DNA of 64,000 nt, from positions 1 to 64,000 of the forward strand of contig NZ_JAGSYI010000007.1 of NCBI RefSeq assembly GCF_025685625.1. Direction: 5' to 3'. Shown here in pieces: positions 17,288 through 27,340 of the stretch. How positions within the stretch are numbered: the stretch's first letter is position 1; each line of letters starts with the position of its first letter. The notes beneath the pieces are model-generated. The model ran no database searches, was not told the origin of the DNA, and worked only from the letters and a program-made list of their open reading frames with translations. The position numbers were made by a program, and so were the translations under genes. Source of the stretch: Acidicapsa acidisoli (GTDB lineage: Bacteria; Acidobacteriota; Terriglobia; Terriglobales; Acidobacteriaceae).

Positions 17288-18749
17288 CAGCAATCGACCG
17301 CTCAATCAGCCGCGTAGTCGAGTGTCCCTCGACAATCGGCACAATCGCCACCTTGCCGCCCCACGACTTCACTTCCTTCGCGCCAACCACGGTGTCCTCG
17401 TTGTAATCGCCGCCCTTCACGATCACATCAGGCCTCGCAGCCAGAATCACCTCCAGCGGCGTCGCTTCGCCAAAAATCACCACAGCATCCACAGCCGCCA
17501 GCGCAGCCAGCACCCGCGCCCGATCGTTCTCGCTCACCACCGGCCGGCTAGGCCCCTTCAGGCACGAAACGGAAGCATCACTGTTGATCGCCACAATCAG
17601 CCTGTCACCCAGCCGCCGCGACTGCTCCAGCACAGTGATATGCCCCACATGCAGCAGGTCAAAACATCCGTTGGTAAACACCACCCGCTCGCCGCTCGCC
17701 CGCCAGACCGCCACCCGGCGCATCAGCTCCTCGCGCGTCAGTACCTTGTCCTCGGCATGAAGCGCAATATCCGGTGCAAGCGCCGCCAGCAACTCATGCT
17801 TCTCCACCGGAACCGTCCCAACCTTGCCCACGACAATACCAGCCGCAATATTGGCCAGTTGCACCGAGGGCTCAATCCCCAGCCCGGACGCCAGACAAAG
17901 CGCCAGCACCGCGATCACCGTGTCTCCCGCACCCGAGACATCGAAGACCTGCCGCGCCACAGCGGGCGCCACAAACCGATTGCCCGGCCGAATCACCGCA
18001 ATCCCCTTCTCGCTCAGCGTCGCCGTGAGATATTCCAGATCAAATTCCCCGACCATTCGCTCGCCAGCCGCAAGCATCGCCTCAAGATTGTGAACATCCT
18101 CCCGCGAAGCAACTGAAAGCTCCTGCAGATTCGGGCAAATCGTCGTCGCGCCCCTATACCGGCTGAAATCCGCCGTCTTGGGGTCTACCAGCACTGGAAT
18201 CCCCAGCTTCCGCGCCTCGGCAATCACCGCCTGGCATAGCTTCGGCTCCAGCACGCCCTTTGCATAATCGGAAAGCACCACCGCATGGCAGCTTGGCAGT
18301 TCCTGCCGCACCCGCGCCAGCAGGCGTTCATGTTCCCCATCGGCCCGCTTACCCAGATTCTCGCTATCCAGCCGCAGCATCTGTTGGCGTCCGCCCACAA
18401 TGCGCGTCTTGGTAACCGTAGGAAATCCCTCGCACGCCACAAAGGCCGGATCGATCCCGTGTACCCGAAGACCGGAAGTAAGCAGCTCTTCATCCGCATC
18501 GCCGCCGGTAAAGCCCACAAGAACCACGCCTGCGCCCAGCTTGGCCAGGTTCATCGCCACATTCGCCGCGCCGCCCGGCTGTTCGCTCTGGTGCGTTGCG
18601 CGAACCACCGGCACCGGCGCCTCAGGCGAAATCCGCCCCACATCTCCCCAGATGTACTTGTCCAGCATCACATCGCCGAGCACCAGCAGCCGCTTTGCCG
18701 GCCACTCCTGCTCAATCTTATGGATCACTTCGTGCAGTTGCTCGATCAA
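17283..18749 (-). CDS. hldE: Bifunctional heptose 7-phosphate kinase / heptose 1-phosphate adenylyltransferase
   Basis: 488 residues, close to E. coli HldE (477). N-terminal PfkB-type kinase domain: LVLGDVMLDKYIWGDV, GGAANVAMNLAKLGA, and the catalytic DVSGAGDTV. C-terminal nucleotidyltransferase domain: FTNGCFDLLHVGHI, SRPVVSENDRARVL and VKGGDYNEDTVVG. It supplies two steps of ADP-L-glycero-D-manno-heptose synthesis for LPS core. It starts within ATGA overlapping the end of gmhA, so the two are translationally coupled. Confidence 0.95.
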   Translation of the reverse strand: MIEQLHEVIHKIEQEWPAKRLLVLGDVMLDKYIWGDVGRISPEAPVPVVRATHQSEQPGGAANVAMNLAKLGAGVVLVGFTGGDADEELLTSGLRVHGIDPAFVACEGFPTVTKTRIVGGRQQMLRLDSENLGKRADGEHERLLARVRQELPSCHAVVLSDYAKGVLEPKLCQAVIAEARKLGIPVLVDPKTADFSRYRGATTICPNLQELSVASREDVHNLEAMLAAGERMVGEFDLEYLTATLSEKGIAVIRPGNRFVAPAVARQVFDVSGAGDTVIAVLALCLASGLGIEPSVQLANIAAGIVVGKVGTVPVEKHELLAALAPDIALHAEDKVLTREELMRRVAVWRASGERVVFTNGCFDLLHVGHITVLEQSRRLGDRLIVAINSDASVSCLKGPSRPVVSENDRARVLAALAAVDAVVIFGEATPLEVILAARPDVIVKGGDYNEDTVVGAKEVKSWGGKVAIVPIVEGHSTTRLIERSIAG

Positions 18750-19408
18750 CGAACACCTGCTTCCCCGGATATGATCTGAGACAAAATCTCAGGCTCACCG
18801 TGGCTTTGCGAAGCAATCCAATCCAACTCAAGCCAGTCGCAAATCATGTGCCCAGCCAGAATATGCGCCTCCTGAATGCGCGCCGTATCCCGCGAACCCA
18901 CAGCAAACAGATGATCTGCGAGGGCACCCATCCTGCCGCCGCCCTCGCCAGTGAAAGCCACCGTCGTCACCCCATGCAATCGTGCCGCTTCCAGCGCAGC
19001 CACCACATTCCGGCTGTTGCCCGAAGTCGAAATTCCCACCAGCACGTCTCCCGGCCTGGCCATCGCTTCTACCTGCCGCGAAAACACAGCCTCATAGCCG
19101 TAATCGTTCGCCACCGAAGTCAGAATCGAAGTATCCGTGGTCAGCGCAATCGAAGGAAGTCCACGCCGCTCCCGGCGAAATCGCCCCACAATCTCCGCAG
19201 CCAGATGCTGCGAATCACCCGCGCTCCCGCCATTGCCGCACCACAATATCTGATTCCCGCGATGCAGCGCCGCAGCCATTGCCCGCGCAATCCCCTCAAG
19301 CAACTCCTGCTGCTCTTTCACACCATGTATCACTGCCAGATGCTCGACAATAGCCTTGCCGAAAACCGTCTCTCGATCCGGATGGTTTGCCATGCGCTCC
19401 TTTGCCAT
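18746..19408 (-). CDS. gmhA: Sedoheptulose 7-phosphate isomerase
   Basis: A SIS-domain protein of about 215-220 residues (E. coli GmhA 192). LWCGNGGSAGDSQHLAAEI, the LTTDTSILTSVANDYG active-site loop, GISTSGNSRNV and the C-terminal EAHILAGHMICDWLE are typical. It converts sedoheptulose 7-phosphate to heptose 7-phosphate, the first ADP-heptose step. Two ATGs (19408 and 19393) are possible; the second has AAGGAG only 3 bases away. It overlaps hldE by 4 bases and is divergent from gmhB across about 80 bp. Confidence 0.92.
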   Translation of the reverse strand: MAKERMANHPDRETVFGKAIVEHLAVIHGVKEQQELLEGIARAMAAALHRGNQILWCGNGGSAGDSQHLAAEIVGRFRRERRGLPSIALTTDTSILTSVANDYGYEAVFSRQVEAMARPGDVLVGISTSGNSRNVVAALEAARLHGVTTVAFTGEGGGRMGALADHLFAVGSRDTARIQEAHILAGHMICDWLELDWIASQSHGEPEILSQIISGEAGVR

Positions 19409-19487
19409 GCGATCCGTTGAAAACAAAACAAGATGCTCGAACCTCACTCACTCCGGCCCGTCATCAACTTATTGCTATCATAGCCGG

Positions 19488-20114
19488 GTGAAGATCGAGC
19501 CAAAAGACCCTCTGCAAGCCAGCACTCAAAACAGCACAGAAACCACACAATCCCGCCCCACTCTGCGCACCGTCTTTCTCGATCGCGACGGCGTAATCAA
19601 TCGGAAAATGCCCGAAGGCCAGTACGTCACAAGCTGGCAACATTTCGACCTTCTGCCCGGCGTGCCCGAGGCCATCGCCCGTCTCAATCAAGCCGGCCTC
19701 CGCGTGCTGGTCGTCACCAATCAGCGCGGCGTCGCCCTCGGCCTCTACACCGCGGCAGACGTAGACGCCATGCACACCAAACTCCAGCGTGTCTTATCTG
19801 TATCCGACGCACACGTGGACGGCTTCTACTTCTGCCCGCACGACAAGCACCAATGCAACTGCCGCAAACCACTGCCCGGTCTATTCGAACAGGCAAAGAA
19901 GCAATTTCCCGAGATCGAACCAGCCACCAGCCTCGTCATCGGCGATTCCCTCTCCGACATCGAATTCGGCCACAACCTCGGCCTCCAGACCATTTTCCTC
20001 GAAGGCGACGAATCCCACCGACAGCACCAGAAACCCGGCGCATCAAAAGCCGCCGACCTGGCCGACCGACGCTTCCCATCCCTGCCCGACGCAGTGGATT
20101 ACCTGCTGGCCTAA
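19488..20114 (+). CDS. gmhB: D-glycero-D-manno-heptose 1,7-bisphosphate 7-phosphatase
   Basis: About 208 residues from a GTG at 19488; the frame is open further upstream but overlaps gmhA. HAD phosphatase motifs: FLDRDGVIN (DxD nucleophile), VVTNQRGV, and GDSLSDIEFG. The zinc loop FCPHDKHQCNCRKP, with its Cys and His ligands, is the GmhB signature. An N-terminal ~25-residue Ser/Thr-rich extension precedes the domain. It acts between the two HldE steps. Divergent from gmhA-hldE and convergent with hldD. Confidence 0.92.
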   Translation: MKIEPKDPLQASTQNSTETTQSRPTLRTVFLDRDGVINRKMPEGQYVTSWQHFDLLPGVPEAIARLNQAGLRVLVVTNQRGVALGLYTAADVDAMHTKLQRVLSVSDAHVDGFYFCPHDKHQCNCRKPLPGLFEQAKKQFPEIEPATSLVIGDSLSDIEFGHNLGLQTIFLEGDESHRQHQKPGASKAADLADRRFPSLPDAVDYLLA

Positions 20115-20124
20115 GCCGCAACGC

Positions 20125-21123
20125 CTATTCGCCAATCGCCGCCAGCGTCGCGTAAGTCTCCGTAATCCCGGCCTCAAGCTCAGTCATCGGGCCGTCATAT
20201 CCAATCGCCCGAAGCGCCGTCAGATCAGCCTCCGTAAAGTGCTGATACCGCCCTTCCAGATCCGCCGGAAACGGAATGTACTCGATCGGGCACTCGCCAT
20301 GCACCGTCATCAGCGACTTCGCCACATCATTAAACGTCCGGCTCTTGCCCGAACCCGCGTTCGCCAGTCCCCGATACACCTTTGCATTCTCCCCCGCCTT
20401 GGGAGCATACGGCCCAATCTGCGCAAAGAACATATTCAGCCGAGCCAGATCGCGGACATACACAAAGTCCCGCCGCTGCTCTCCGTCAGCATAGCCGCCT
20501 GTACCGGCAAACAGCCGCACCTTGCCGGTTTCCTTCATCTGCTTTGTAAAGTGATGAATCACTGAAGCCATGCGTCCCTTATGCTGCTCACGCGGCCCAT
20601 ACACATTGAAGTAGCGCAACCCCACAGCCGTGATCGGAACCCGTCCCAGCGTCAATTCATTGCGAAAATAATGATCGAAAACCAGCTTCGAATACCCGTA
20701 AATATTCAGCGGACGCTCATTCTCAAGCGTCAGCGTAAACCGCCCCGGCCCGCTCAACCCATAGACCGCCGCCGTCGAAGCAAACACCAGCGGCGCGTTC
20801 CGCTCAATGGCAAAGCGCAGCACTTCCTTCGTGTACTCGAAGTTGTTATCCAGCATGTACACGCCGTCGTCTTCCAGCGTGTTCGAGCAGGCTCCCTGAT
20901 GCAGAATCGCCTCGACCTTCCCAACCCCAAGGGTGCCTTCCCCAATGGCCCGCCGGAACTCGCGCTTGTCCATATAGTCGACGTAGCGCGCTCCATGCAG
21001 GTTGGTAAACTTCCTGGCATTGGCGAAGTTATCCACGATCAGGATGTCGGTGATGCCGTGCGCGTTCAACTCGTGCACAAGATTGCTTCCGATAAATCCC
21101 GCTCCGCCGGTAACGATGTACAT
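20125..21123 (-). CDS. hldD: ADP-L-glycero-D-manno-heptose 6-epimerase
   Basis: 332 residues (E. coli 310). NAD(P)-binding TGGAGFIGSNLVHELN, FASTAAVYG, the catalytic Tyr/Lys in YGYSKLVFD, RYFNVYGPREQHKGRMASV and QRRDFVYVRD are characteristic. Last step of ADP-heptose synthesis. It starts only about 55 bp from an unusual five-copy 21-bp tandem repeat that fills the gap to the upstream glycosyltransferase gene. Confidence 0.94.
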   Translation of the reverse strand: MYIVTGGAGFIGSNLVHELNAHGITDILIVDNFANARKFTNLHGARYVDYMDKREFRRAIGEGTLGVGKVEAILHQGACSNTLEDDGVYMLDNNFEYTKEVLRFAIERNAPLVFASTAAVYGLSGPGRFTLTLENERPLNIYGYSKLVFDHYFRNELTLGRVPITAVGLRYFNVYGPREQHKGRMASVIHHFTKQMKETGKVRLFAGTGGYADGEQRRDFVYVRDLARLNMFFAQIGPYAPKAGENAKVYRGLANAGSGKSRTFNDVAKSLMTVHGECPIEYIPFPADLEGRYQHFTEADLTALRAIGYDGPMTELEAGITETYATLAAIGE

Positions 21124-21177
21124 GTATGAAACTTCTCCTCAGAAAAATGGGGGATGTAGACACCAACTGCCGGAGTA

Positions 21178-21282
21178 ACGTTAAAGATCCGGCAAATTAC
21201 GTTCAAAGTCCGACGATCTACATTAAAAATTGGACAACCTGCGTTGCGAATTGGACAGTGAATGTTGCCCATCCCGACAAGC
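21178..21282. repeat. Five tandem 21-bp degenerate repeats upstream of hldD
   Basis: Units start at 21178, 21199, 21220, 21241 and 21262, each exactly 21 bases, with a rough consensus ACGTTAAAAATCCGACAAnCT. The strongest shared parts are (A/G)(C/T)GTT at the start and GAC or GGC near position 15-17. Copy identity is modest but the phasing is exact. It lies in the 171-bp gap between the glycosyltransferase stop and hldD start. Confidence 0.65.
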
Positions 21283-21294
21283 GCATCCGCCTTA

Positions 21295-22380
21295 CTAGTC
21301 TCGTAAAACCACCAATTTGGGATCAAGTACGGCCGCGACTGCTTCCGCCATCTCCTCCACCGTGATCGAAGTCAGGCACTTCCTGCCCTCGACAATGCAG
21401 GTCTCGAGATTGCATCCAAAGCAATTGACCTTATGGTAAATGACTCGATGTTGCAGACCGGCCGGATACCAAACCCCCGGCAGCCCACGCGCAGAAAATG
21501 CAATCACGCAAGGCACCCCAGCGCAAGCCGCCAGATGCATTGGCCCCGAGTCCGGACCAAGAAAAACATTTGCTCCCTCGAAAACAGCCGCAGTCTCTCG
21601 CGGACTCAGCCGTCCACATAGATTCACTTTGGGCCCGGGCCAGTCCCGCGCGACATACTCGCTAATCTCGGCATCTTCCTTCGCGCCAATCAGCGCCAAC
21701 CCGAAGCCGGGATAGCCCACCGCAAGCTTCGTCAAAAGTGCACGCCAGTTCTCCTGTCCCCAATCCTTGGCCTGCATCTTGGTGCCCGGCCCGCAGACGA
21801 TAAGCGGTCTGTCCGCCAACTCGCCCAACGCAAAGCGCGCAGCATCTTTTTCCGCCGCAGTAAGCCGCAGACTCCAGTTCTCAAGTCTCTCCGGTGCTGC
21901 GTCGCCCAGAACCCGCACCGTCCGCCCCAGCCGAACAGCCTCAGCCTGGAACATCCCCGTCGCCTGGTCCTGAATACGAACCAGCTCCTCCTCCGCAGGC
22001 ACGCCCACAATGCGCTTCACCCCGCCTGCCAGCCGGAAGAACCAGCGATCCCGCCGCGCCGCCTTCGCGCTTCGCACTGGCATCAGATACACCAGCACAT
22101 CCGGTGCAAAACGGCGAATCTCGCCAGCCAGCCGCAGCAGCTCCGAGGGGCTGCGAGTGCCAATGGTGTAACGCATATATCCATGCACCAGCCCTGACTC
22201 GCCCAGCACAGCAGCCGAAGCGGGAGCCTTCGCATGTACAGGGAAATTCGTCAGCAGAATTCGCCTGGAGTTGGGATACGCCCGTTCAATCAGGTGAAAG
22301 CACGGCAGCGCGACCGTCGTGTCGCCAAGGCTGCCAAGTCTGTAAATAAGAACTCGCTGAACCGAAGTGTCTGGCTGCAA
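21295..22380 (-). CDS. Glycosyltransferase family 9 (heptosyltransferase-like)
   Basis: 361 residues. The N-terminus VLIYRLGSLGDTTVALPCFH is the GT9 signature (RxGxxGD), and the donor site shows GPDSGPMHLAACAGVPCVIAF. Typical GT9 enzymes add ADP-heptose to lipid A-core. Next to hldD and the other heptose genes this fits. The C-terminus carries a Cys-rich segment (NCFGCNLETCIVEGRKC) that I do not recall from E. coli WaaC/F. The start is a TTG at 22380 with GGGAG 11 bases away and is somewhat uncertain. Confidence 0.85.
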   Translation of the reverse strand: MQPDTSVQRVLIYRLGSLGDTTVALPCFHLIERAYPNSRRILLTNFPVHAKAPASAAVLGESGLVHGYMRYTIGTRSPSELLRLAGEIRRFAPDVLVYLMPVRSAKAARRDRWFFRLAGGVKRIVGVPAEEELVRIQDQATGMFQAEAVRLGRTVRVLGDAAPERLENWSLRLTAAEKDAARFALGELADRPLIVCGPGTKMQAKDWGQENWRALLTKLAVGYPGFGLALIGAKEDAEISEYVARDWPGPKVNLCGRLSPRETAAVFEGANVFLGPDSGPMHLAACAGVPCVIAFSARGLPGVWYPAGLQHRVIYHKVNCFGCNLETCIVEGRKCLTSITVEEMAEAVAAVLDPKLVVLRD

Positions 22381-22474
22381 AAGGAGTGTCTCCCGAGTCA
22401 GTGCGCTGCGGTGAACCGGAGCAGGTTGCGGTCCCGCTCCGAATTGAAATCAAGCAATCTCAGGGACTCGCACA

Positions 22475-24736
22475 TTAAAATGCCCGCAACTCCAGAATCG
22501 TTCGCAGAATATCCTCCGGCTGCGGCAGAATCGCGTCTTCTAGCTCCGGCTGATAGGCCACAAAGCTGTCCATCGCCGCCACGCGCTTCACCGGCGCATC
22601 GAGATCTTCAAAAAGCTCGTCAGCGATGCGTGCGGCAATCTCCGCGCCATAACCCCAGCTCTTCATGTCCTCGTAAGCCACAATCACCCGACTGGTCTTC
22701 CTGACCGACGCGACAATCGCTTCCCAGTCATACGGACTCAGCGTGCGCAGATCGATCACTTCCGTCTGAACGCCGTGTTCCCGCTCCGCTTTTTGCGCCG
22801 CCTGCAACGCTCGCGGCACCAGCGCACCATAGGTCACAATCGTCACGTCCGTTCCTGAGCGCGCAATCGCCGCCTTGCCGAACGGCACCATGTACTCCGG
22901 CCCCGGATAAGGAGCGCGCCCGTAAGGCTCGCGATAAAGCCGCTTATGCTCCAGAAATAGCACCGGATCGTCGCAGCGAATCGCCGTGCGCAGCAAGCCG
23001 TTGGCGTCGAGAGCATTCGATGGAAACACCACCCGCAGCCCCGGAATATGCGTAAAAATCGACTCACCGCTCTGCGAGTGATAGATCGAACCGCCCGTCA
23101 GATAGCCGCCAATCGGCACACGAATCACTACCGGCGCGCGGAAAGCTCCATTCGACCGCCAGCGCATCAGCGCCAGCTCATTCCGGATCTGGTGGACCGC
23201 TGGCCAGATGTAGTCGAAGAACTGAATCTCAACCACCGGCTTCAACCCACGAACCGCATACCCGACCGCCCGTCCGACGATATTCGCCTCAGCCAATGGC
23301 GAATTGAACACGCGCGTCGAGCCAAATTCCGTCTGCAACCCCGCGGTCAGTCCGAAAACCCCACCCTTGCCCTTGGCTTCTTTGAGAGCATCCGCGCGCG
23401 TAGCGTCGGCCACGTCTTCGCCATACACGAGAATGCGTGGATCGCGTCGCATCTCATCGCGCAGGCAAAGATTGATCAGGTCGGCCATCGTCCGTTCGGA
23501 ATCCGGTTCGCCCGCCTTGATCTTTTTAGGCTCTGTCGCCAGTTCCGAGCGCGTCGGGTCAAAATCTTCCGAGTAAATATGCCTGCGAATGCTCGAAATC
23601 TCAGGGATCGGCGCAGCGACTGCACGAACCGCAGCAGCCGCCACATGTTCGTCAATCTGCTGCTCCAGCGCATTCAGTTCGCTGGTGCTCAGAATGCCCT
23701 CCCGCAGGAGGCGCATCTGGAGCTTGTGCAGCGGATCGCGCATCGCGTCGGCTGCTCGCTCCTCATGGAGACGGTATTTCTTGTCATCGTCCGAGAAGGA
23801 ATGCGAGTAAACCCGCACGCAATGTCCATGCACAAAGGCTGGCCCCTTGCCCGCGCGACAGTGTTCTACGGCAGCCGCAAATGCGTGATAACTGGCCTCC
23901 GGATCGGTCCCGTCGACCTCGGCAAAATAGAAATTCGGGAAATTCGCCACCAGCTTCGAGATATTCCCGCCCGGCGTGTTCACTTCGACCGGAACTGATA
24001 TCGCGTAGCCGTTGTCTTCCACGCAGAAGATGACCGGAAGCTTCTGATTCGAGGCCGTATTCAGCGCCTCCCAGAACTCGCCCTGCGACGTCGCTCCCTC
24101 GCCGATGCACGTCAGCACCACCTCGTCGGACTCGAACCGGACGTCGTGAAATGCCCGGTAATCAGCCCCGCCGGTCTCTTGACCAGCCGGTTTTGCCGCT
24201 GCGTCCGGAAAGCGGGAGTAGTAAAGGCCGGCCTCCGCCACGCCAACCGCGTGGAGCGCCTGCGTAGCCGTAGAAGAAGAAGTACTGACGATGTGCAGCG
24301 CCGGGCTGCTCCAGTGAGCAGGCATCTGCCGTCCGCCGCTGGCCGGATCGTCCGCCGCTCCAACAGCCTGCAGCAGCATCTCCTCGGCTGTCACGCCCAG
24401 CGTCAGGCACAACGCCCGATCCCGATAATACGGAACAAACCAGTCGTAGCCGGGGCGAAGCGCCAACCCCGCCGCAACCTGCAATGCCTCATGCCCAGCA
24501 GCGGAAATCTGAAAGAAAATCTTCTGCTGCCGCTTGAGCATGATCTCCCGGTCGTCGATCCGACGCGAGGCGTACATCAGCCGGTAAAACTCGACCAGTT
24601 GGCTCGCAGTCAGCGGCGCCAGATCGCCCTCCGATGCAGTGGTGGTTCCGTTTGCAGAGCCGGAAATTGCGGTCTTCGGAGAACCCGAGGCCTTCCCTGA
24701 AACTACTTCCCCTGTCCTCAAAGCAACACGAGCCAT
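22475..24736 (-). CDS. 2-oxoacid dehydrogenase E1, alpha and beta subunits fused
   Basis: 753 residues. The N-terminal half is an E1-alpha: [33 protein letters not shown], the TPP motif [14 protein letters not shown]...NGYAIS, and the [13 protein letters not shown] phosphorylation-loop region. The C-terminal half is an E1-beta: [40 protein letters not shown], and [11 protein letters not shown]. It resembles branched-chain 2-oxoacid or acetoin/pyruvate types. The start is ATG at 24736 with GGGAGG eight bases upstream. No E2 or E3 gene lies beside it in this window. Confidence 0.9.
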   Translation of the reverse strand: MARVALRTGEVVSGKASGSPKTAISGSANGTTTASEGDLAPLTASQLVEFYRLMYASRRIDDREIMLKRQQKIFFQISAAGHEALQVAAGLALRPGYDWFVPYYRDRALCLTLGVTAEEMLLQAVGAADDPASGGRQMPAHWSSPALHIVSTSSSTATQALHAVGVAEAGLYYSRFPDAAAKPAGQETGGADYRAFHDVRFESDEVVLTCIGEGATSQGEFWEALNTASNQKLPVIFCVEDNGYAISVPVEVNTPGGNISKLVANFPNFYFAEVDGTDPEASYHAFAAAVEHCRAGKGPAFVHGHCVRVYSHSFSDDDKKYRLHEERAADAMRDPLHKLQMRLLREGILSTSELNALEQQIDEHVAAAAVRAVAAPIPEISSIRRHIYSEDFDPTRSELATEPKKIKAGEPDSERTMADLINLCLRDEMRRDPRILVYGEDVADATRADALKEAKGKGGVFGLTAGLQTEFGSTRVFNSPLAEANIVGRAVGYAVRGLKPVVEIQFFDYIWPAVHQIRNELALMRWRSNGAFRAPVVIRVPIGGYLTGGSIYHSQSGESIFTHIPGLRVVFPSNALDANGLLRTAIRCDDPVLFLEHKRLYREPYGRAPYPGPEYMVPFGKAAIARSGTDVTIVTYGALVPRALQAAQKAEREHGVQTEVIDLRTLSPYDWEAIVASVRKTSRVIVAYEDMKSWGYGAEIAARIADELFEDLDAPVKRVAAMDSFVAYQPELEDAILPQPEDILRTILELRAF

Positions 24737-25054
24737 CTTCGCAACCTCCCCGTCAATCCTATCCAAGACCCTGCCCAACCGGCCTGTCTCCCCCAAACCT
24801 AACCCTTGTCGATTGTATCAACCCCACCGATCCTGACAATGGTGTCCGCAATCACACCCATTCCCCCCTCCCTCCGTCGCGGCATATTGACGATTGAATT
24901 GTCGCCGTGTTTCTATTCGTCGTACCGTGATGACCGGATTGGACCCGGGATCTAAGGCGAATAAATTCTGTAGACGCCCGATTCCAAACCCCAACATCTG
25001 ACGGTAAGACTAGGCGGAACCAGTTTCTTAAACTTTCAGGAGGCACATCCCCGA
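24737..25054. promoter_or_regulatory. Divergent intergenic region between the E1 gene and hppA
   Basis: 318 bases with no supported gene. It must hold both outward promoters. A weak candidate for hppA is TTGGAC / 17 bp / TAAATT around 24939-24967; I would not rely on it. AGGAGG lies 11 bases before the hppA ATG. Confidence 0.4.
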
Positions 25055-27322
25055 ATGGTCGTTTCAATTTCTGCACTTGCCACGCTGGCCGATCCACTCG
25101 CCAGCGGTGTTTCAGGCAATGACACGGTGTATCTTTGGATCGCCATCGCAGCCGGAGTCCTGGCCCTCGCCGCGGCCCTTCTTTTCGCCCGTTCCGTCCT
25201 GGCTTCCGATCAGGGCACTCCCGAGATGCAGCACATCGCATCCGCCATCCGAGAAGGCGCACAGGCCTTCATGGGCCGCCAGTACAAGACCATCGCCATC
25301 ATGGCTGTCGTGCTCGCCGGGGTTCTCTACGCCGGATATCTGGCCTACCCGCTGACTGCTCCACTTGCCTCGAAGGTAGTTATCAGCTTCCTCGTCGGCG
25401 CGGCGTGCTCCGGCTTCTCCGGTTATACCGGCATGTTCGTTTCGATCCGTGCCAACCTGCGCACCGCCGCCGCAGCCCGCACCAGCCTATCCAAAGCGCT
25501 CACGCTCGCCCTCCACGGCGGAGCCGTCACCGGCCTCATCGTCGTCGGCCTGGCGCTGCTCGGCATCAGCCTGCTCTTTCTGCTCTTCGGGGGCACCGGC
25601 ACTCACCCCGAGGCAGTTCCCTACCAACTGGTGGGCTTCGGCTTTGGAGCCTCGCTCGTCGCGCTTTTCGCCCAGCTCGGCGGCGGCATCTACACCAAGG
25701 CAGCCGACGTCGGCGCTGATCTGGTCGGCAAAGTCGAGGCAGGCATCCCCGAAGACGACCCCCGCAACCCCGCCGTCATCGCCGATCTCGTCGGCGACAA
25801 TGTCGGCGACTGCGCCGGCCGCGGAGCTGACCTCTTCGAGTCGAGCGCCGCTGAGAGCGTCGGCGCCATGATCCTCGGAGCCGCCCTCTATCCCGTCTTC
25901 GGCATCAAGGGAATCCTCTTCCCGCTCATCGTTCACGCCATCAACATCGTCTCCTCCATCATTGGCGTCTCCTCGGTACGCAGCAAGGAAACCGACGACC
26001 CCATGCACTCGCTCAATCGCGGCTTCTACATCACCAGCTTTCTCGCCCTGGTCGGATTCGCCGCAGGAGTCCATTTCCTCCTTCAGGACCGCTGGTGGCT
26101 CCTCGGCGCAGGCGTCGTCGGAATCATCACCTCATTCCTCTTCGTCTCCATCACCGAGTACTACACCGAAACCCGTTATCGCCCTGTGCAATCGATAGCA
26201 GAAGCCTGCAAGACCGGCCCAGCGACTAACATCATCACCGGCCTCGCCGTCGGCATGGAGACGCCTGCTCTTCCCGTCGTCGTCATCAGTGGCGCATTGC
26301 TGCTCAGCTACTACTTCGGCGTTCGCGGCCTCGAAGACGCCACCGGCATTGCCGACTACGCCAAAGGCATTTATGGAACGGCAATCGCCACCATGGGCAT
26401 GCTCTCCAGCGCCGCCTACATCCTCGCCATGGACACCTTCGGCCCCATCACCGACAACGCCGGCGGCATCGCCGAAATGAGCAATCAACCCCACGAAGTC
26501 CGCGACCGCACTGACCGGCTCGACGCCGCCGGCAACACCACCAAGGCGCTGACCAAGGGTTATGCCATCGGCTCCGCATCCCTGGCTGCGTTCCTGCTCT
26601 TCTCGGCTTATCTCGAAACCATCCACAACATCGTCAAACACCGCGTCGAAGCCGCTGGATTCACCCTTCCGCTCGATTGGACTTTCTCCAACGTCAACCT
26701 CGCCAGCATCCCGGTCTTCGTCGGAGCACTCCTCGGCGCAATGCTGACCTACCTGTTCTCCTCCATGGCCATCAGCGCCGTGGGCCGCGCCGCGGAAAAA
26801 GTCATCGAAGACGTTCGCGCCCAGTTCAAGGAAAACCCCGGCATCATGAACGGCACCAGCCGCCCCGACTACGCCCGCTGCGTCAACATCGTCACCGGCG
26901 CCGCGCTCAAGGAGATGGTCCTGCCCGGAGCCCTCGCCGTCCTCATGCCCGTGGTCATCGGCGTCCTTTTCCGGCACCTTAGCACACGCTTCCACCTGAA
27001 GAGCAGCACCGACCTGCCCATCGCCTTCGGCAATATCGTCAATCTCTCGGGAGCGGAAGCGGTCGCAGCCTTCCTGATGGTCGGAACCATCAGCGGCATC
27101 CTGCTGGCAATGCTCATGAACAACGGCGGCGGAGCCTGGGATAACGCCAAAAAACTCATCGAAACCGGCCATTTTGGAGGCAAAGGCTCCGACGCTCACA
27201 AGGCCGCGGTTGTTGGCGACACCGTAGGCGATCCATTCAAAGACACCGCCGGACCGAGCCTGCATGTGCTGATCAAGCTGCTGGCCACGGTTACGCTTGT
27301 CCTCGCGCCGCTCTTCGTCTAG
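25055..27322 (+). CDS. hppA: Membrane-bound H+-translocating pyrophosphatase, K+-independent type
   Basis: 755 residues with about 15-16 membrane helices. Catalytic motifs: DVGADLVGKVEAGIPEDDPR with the substrate-binding DxxxDxxxD array, DNVGDCAGRGADLFES, and the C-terminal GDTVGDPFKDTAGPS. In the diagnostic segment GNTTKALTKGYAIGSA, Lys497 stands where K+-dependent enzymes have Ala, so by known rules this is the K+-independent, probably H+-pumping class. It couples PPi hydrolysis to ion export at the inner membrane. A 16-bp hairpin terminates it. Confidence 0.95.
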   Translation: MVVSISALATLADPLASGVSGNDTVYLWIAIAAGVLALAAALLFARSVLASDQGTPEMQHIASAIREGAQAFMGRQYKTIAIMAVVLAGVLYAGYLAYPLTAPLASKVVISFLVGAACSGFSGYTGMFVSIRANLRTAAAARTSLSKALTLALHGGAVTGLIVVGLALLGISLLFLLFGGTGTHPEAVPYQLVGFGFGASLVALFAQLGGGIYTKAADVGADLVGKVEAGIPEDDPRNPAVIADLVGDNVGDCAGRGADLFESSAAESVGAMILGAALYPVFGIKGILFPLIVHAINIVSSIIGVSSVRSKETDDPMHSLNRGFYITSFLALVGFAAGVHFLLQDRWWLLGAGVVGIITSFLFVSITEYYTETRYRPVQSIAEACKTGPATNIITGLAVGMETPALPVVVISGALLLSYYFGVRGLEDATGIADYAKGIYGTAIATMGMLSSAAYILAMDTFGPITDNAGGIAEMSNQPHEVRDRTDRLDAAGNTTKALTKGYAIGSASLAAFLLFSAYLETIHNIVKHRVEAAGFTLPLDWTFSNVNLASIPVFVGALLGAMLTYLFSSMAISAVGRAAEKVIEDVRAQFKENPGIMNGTSRPDYARCVNIVTGAALKEMVLPGALAVLMPVVIGVLFRHLSTRFHLKSSTDLPIAFGNIVNLSGAEAVAAFLMVGTISGILLAMLMNNGGGAWDNAKKLIETGHFGGKGSDAHKAAVVGDTVGDPFKDTAGPSLHVLIKLLATVTLVLAPLFV

Positions 27323-27340
27323 GAAGCTGTCAACACACCT

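Noticed and set aside
21178-21282. CRISPR-like or coding repeat
   Set aside because: The 21-bp units are adjacent with no spacers, and the frames on both strands lack protein features.
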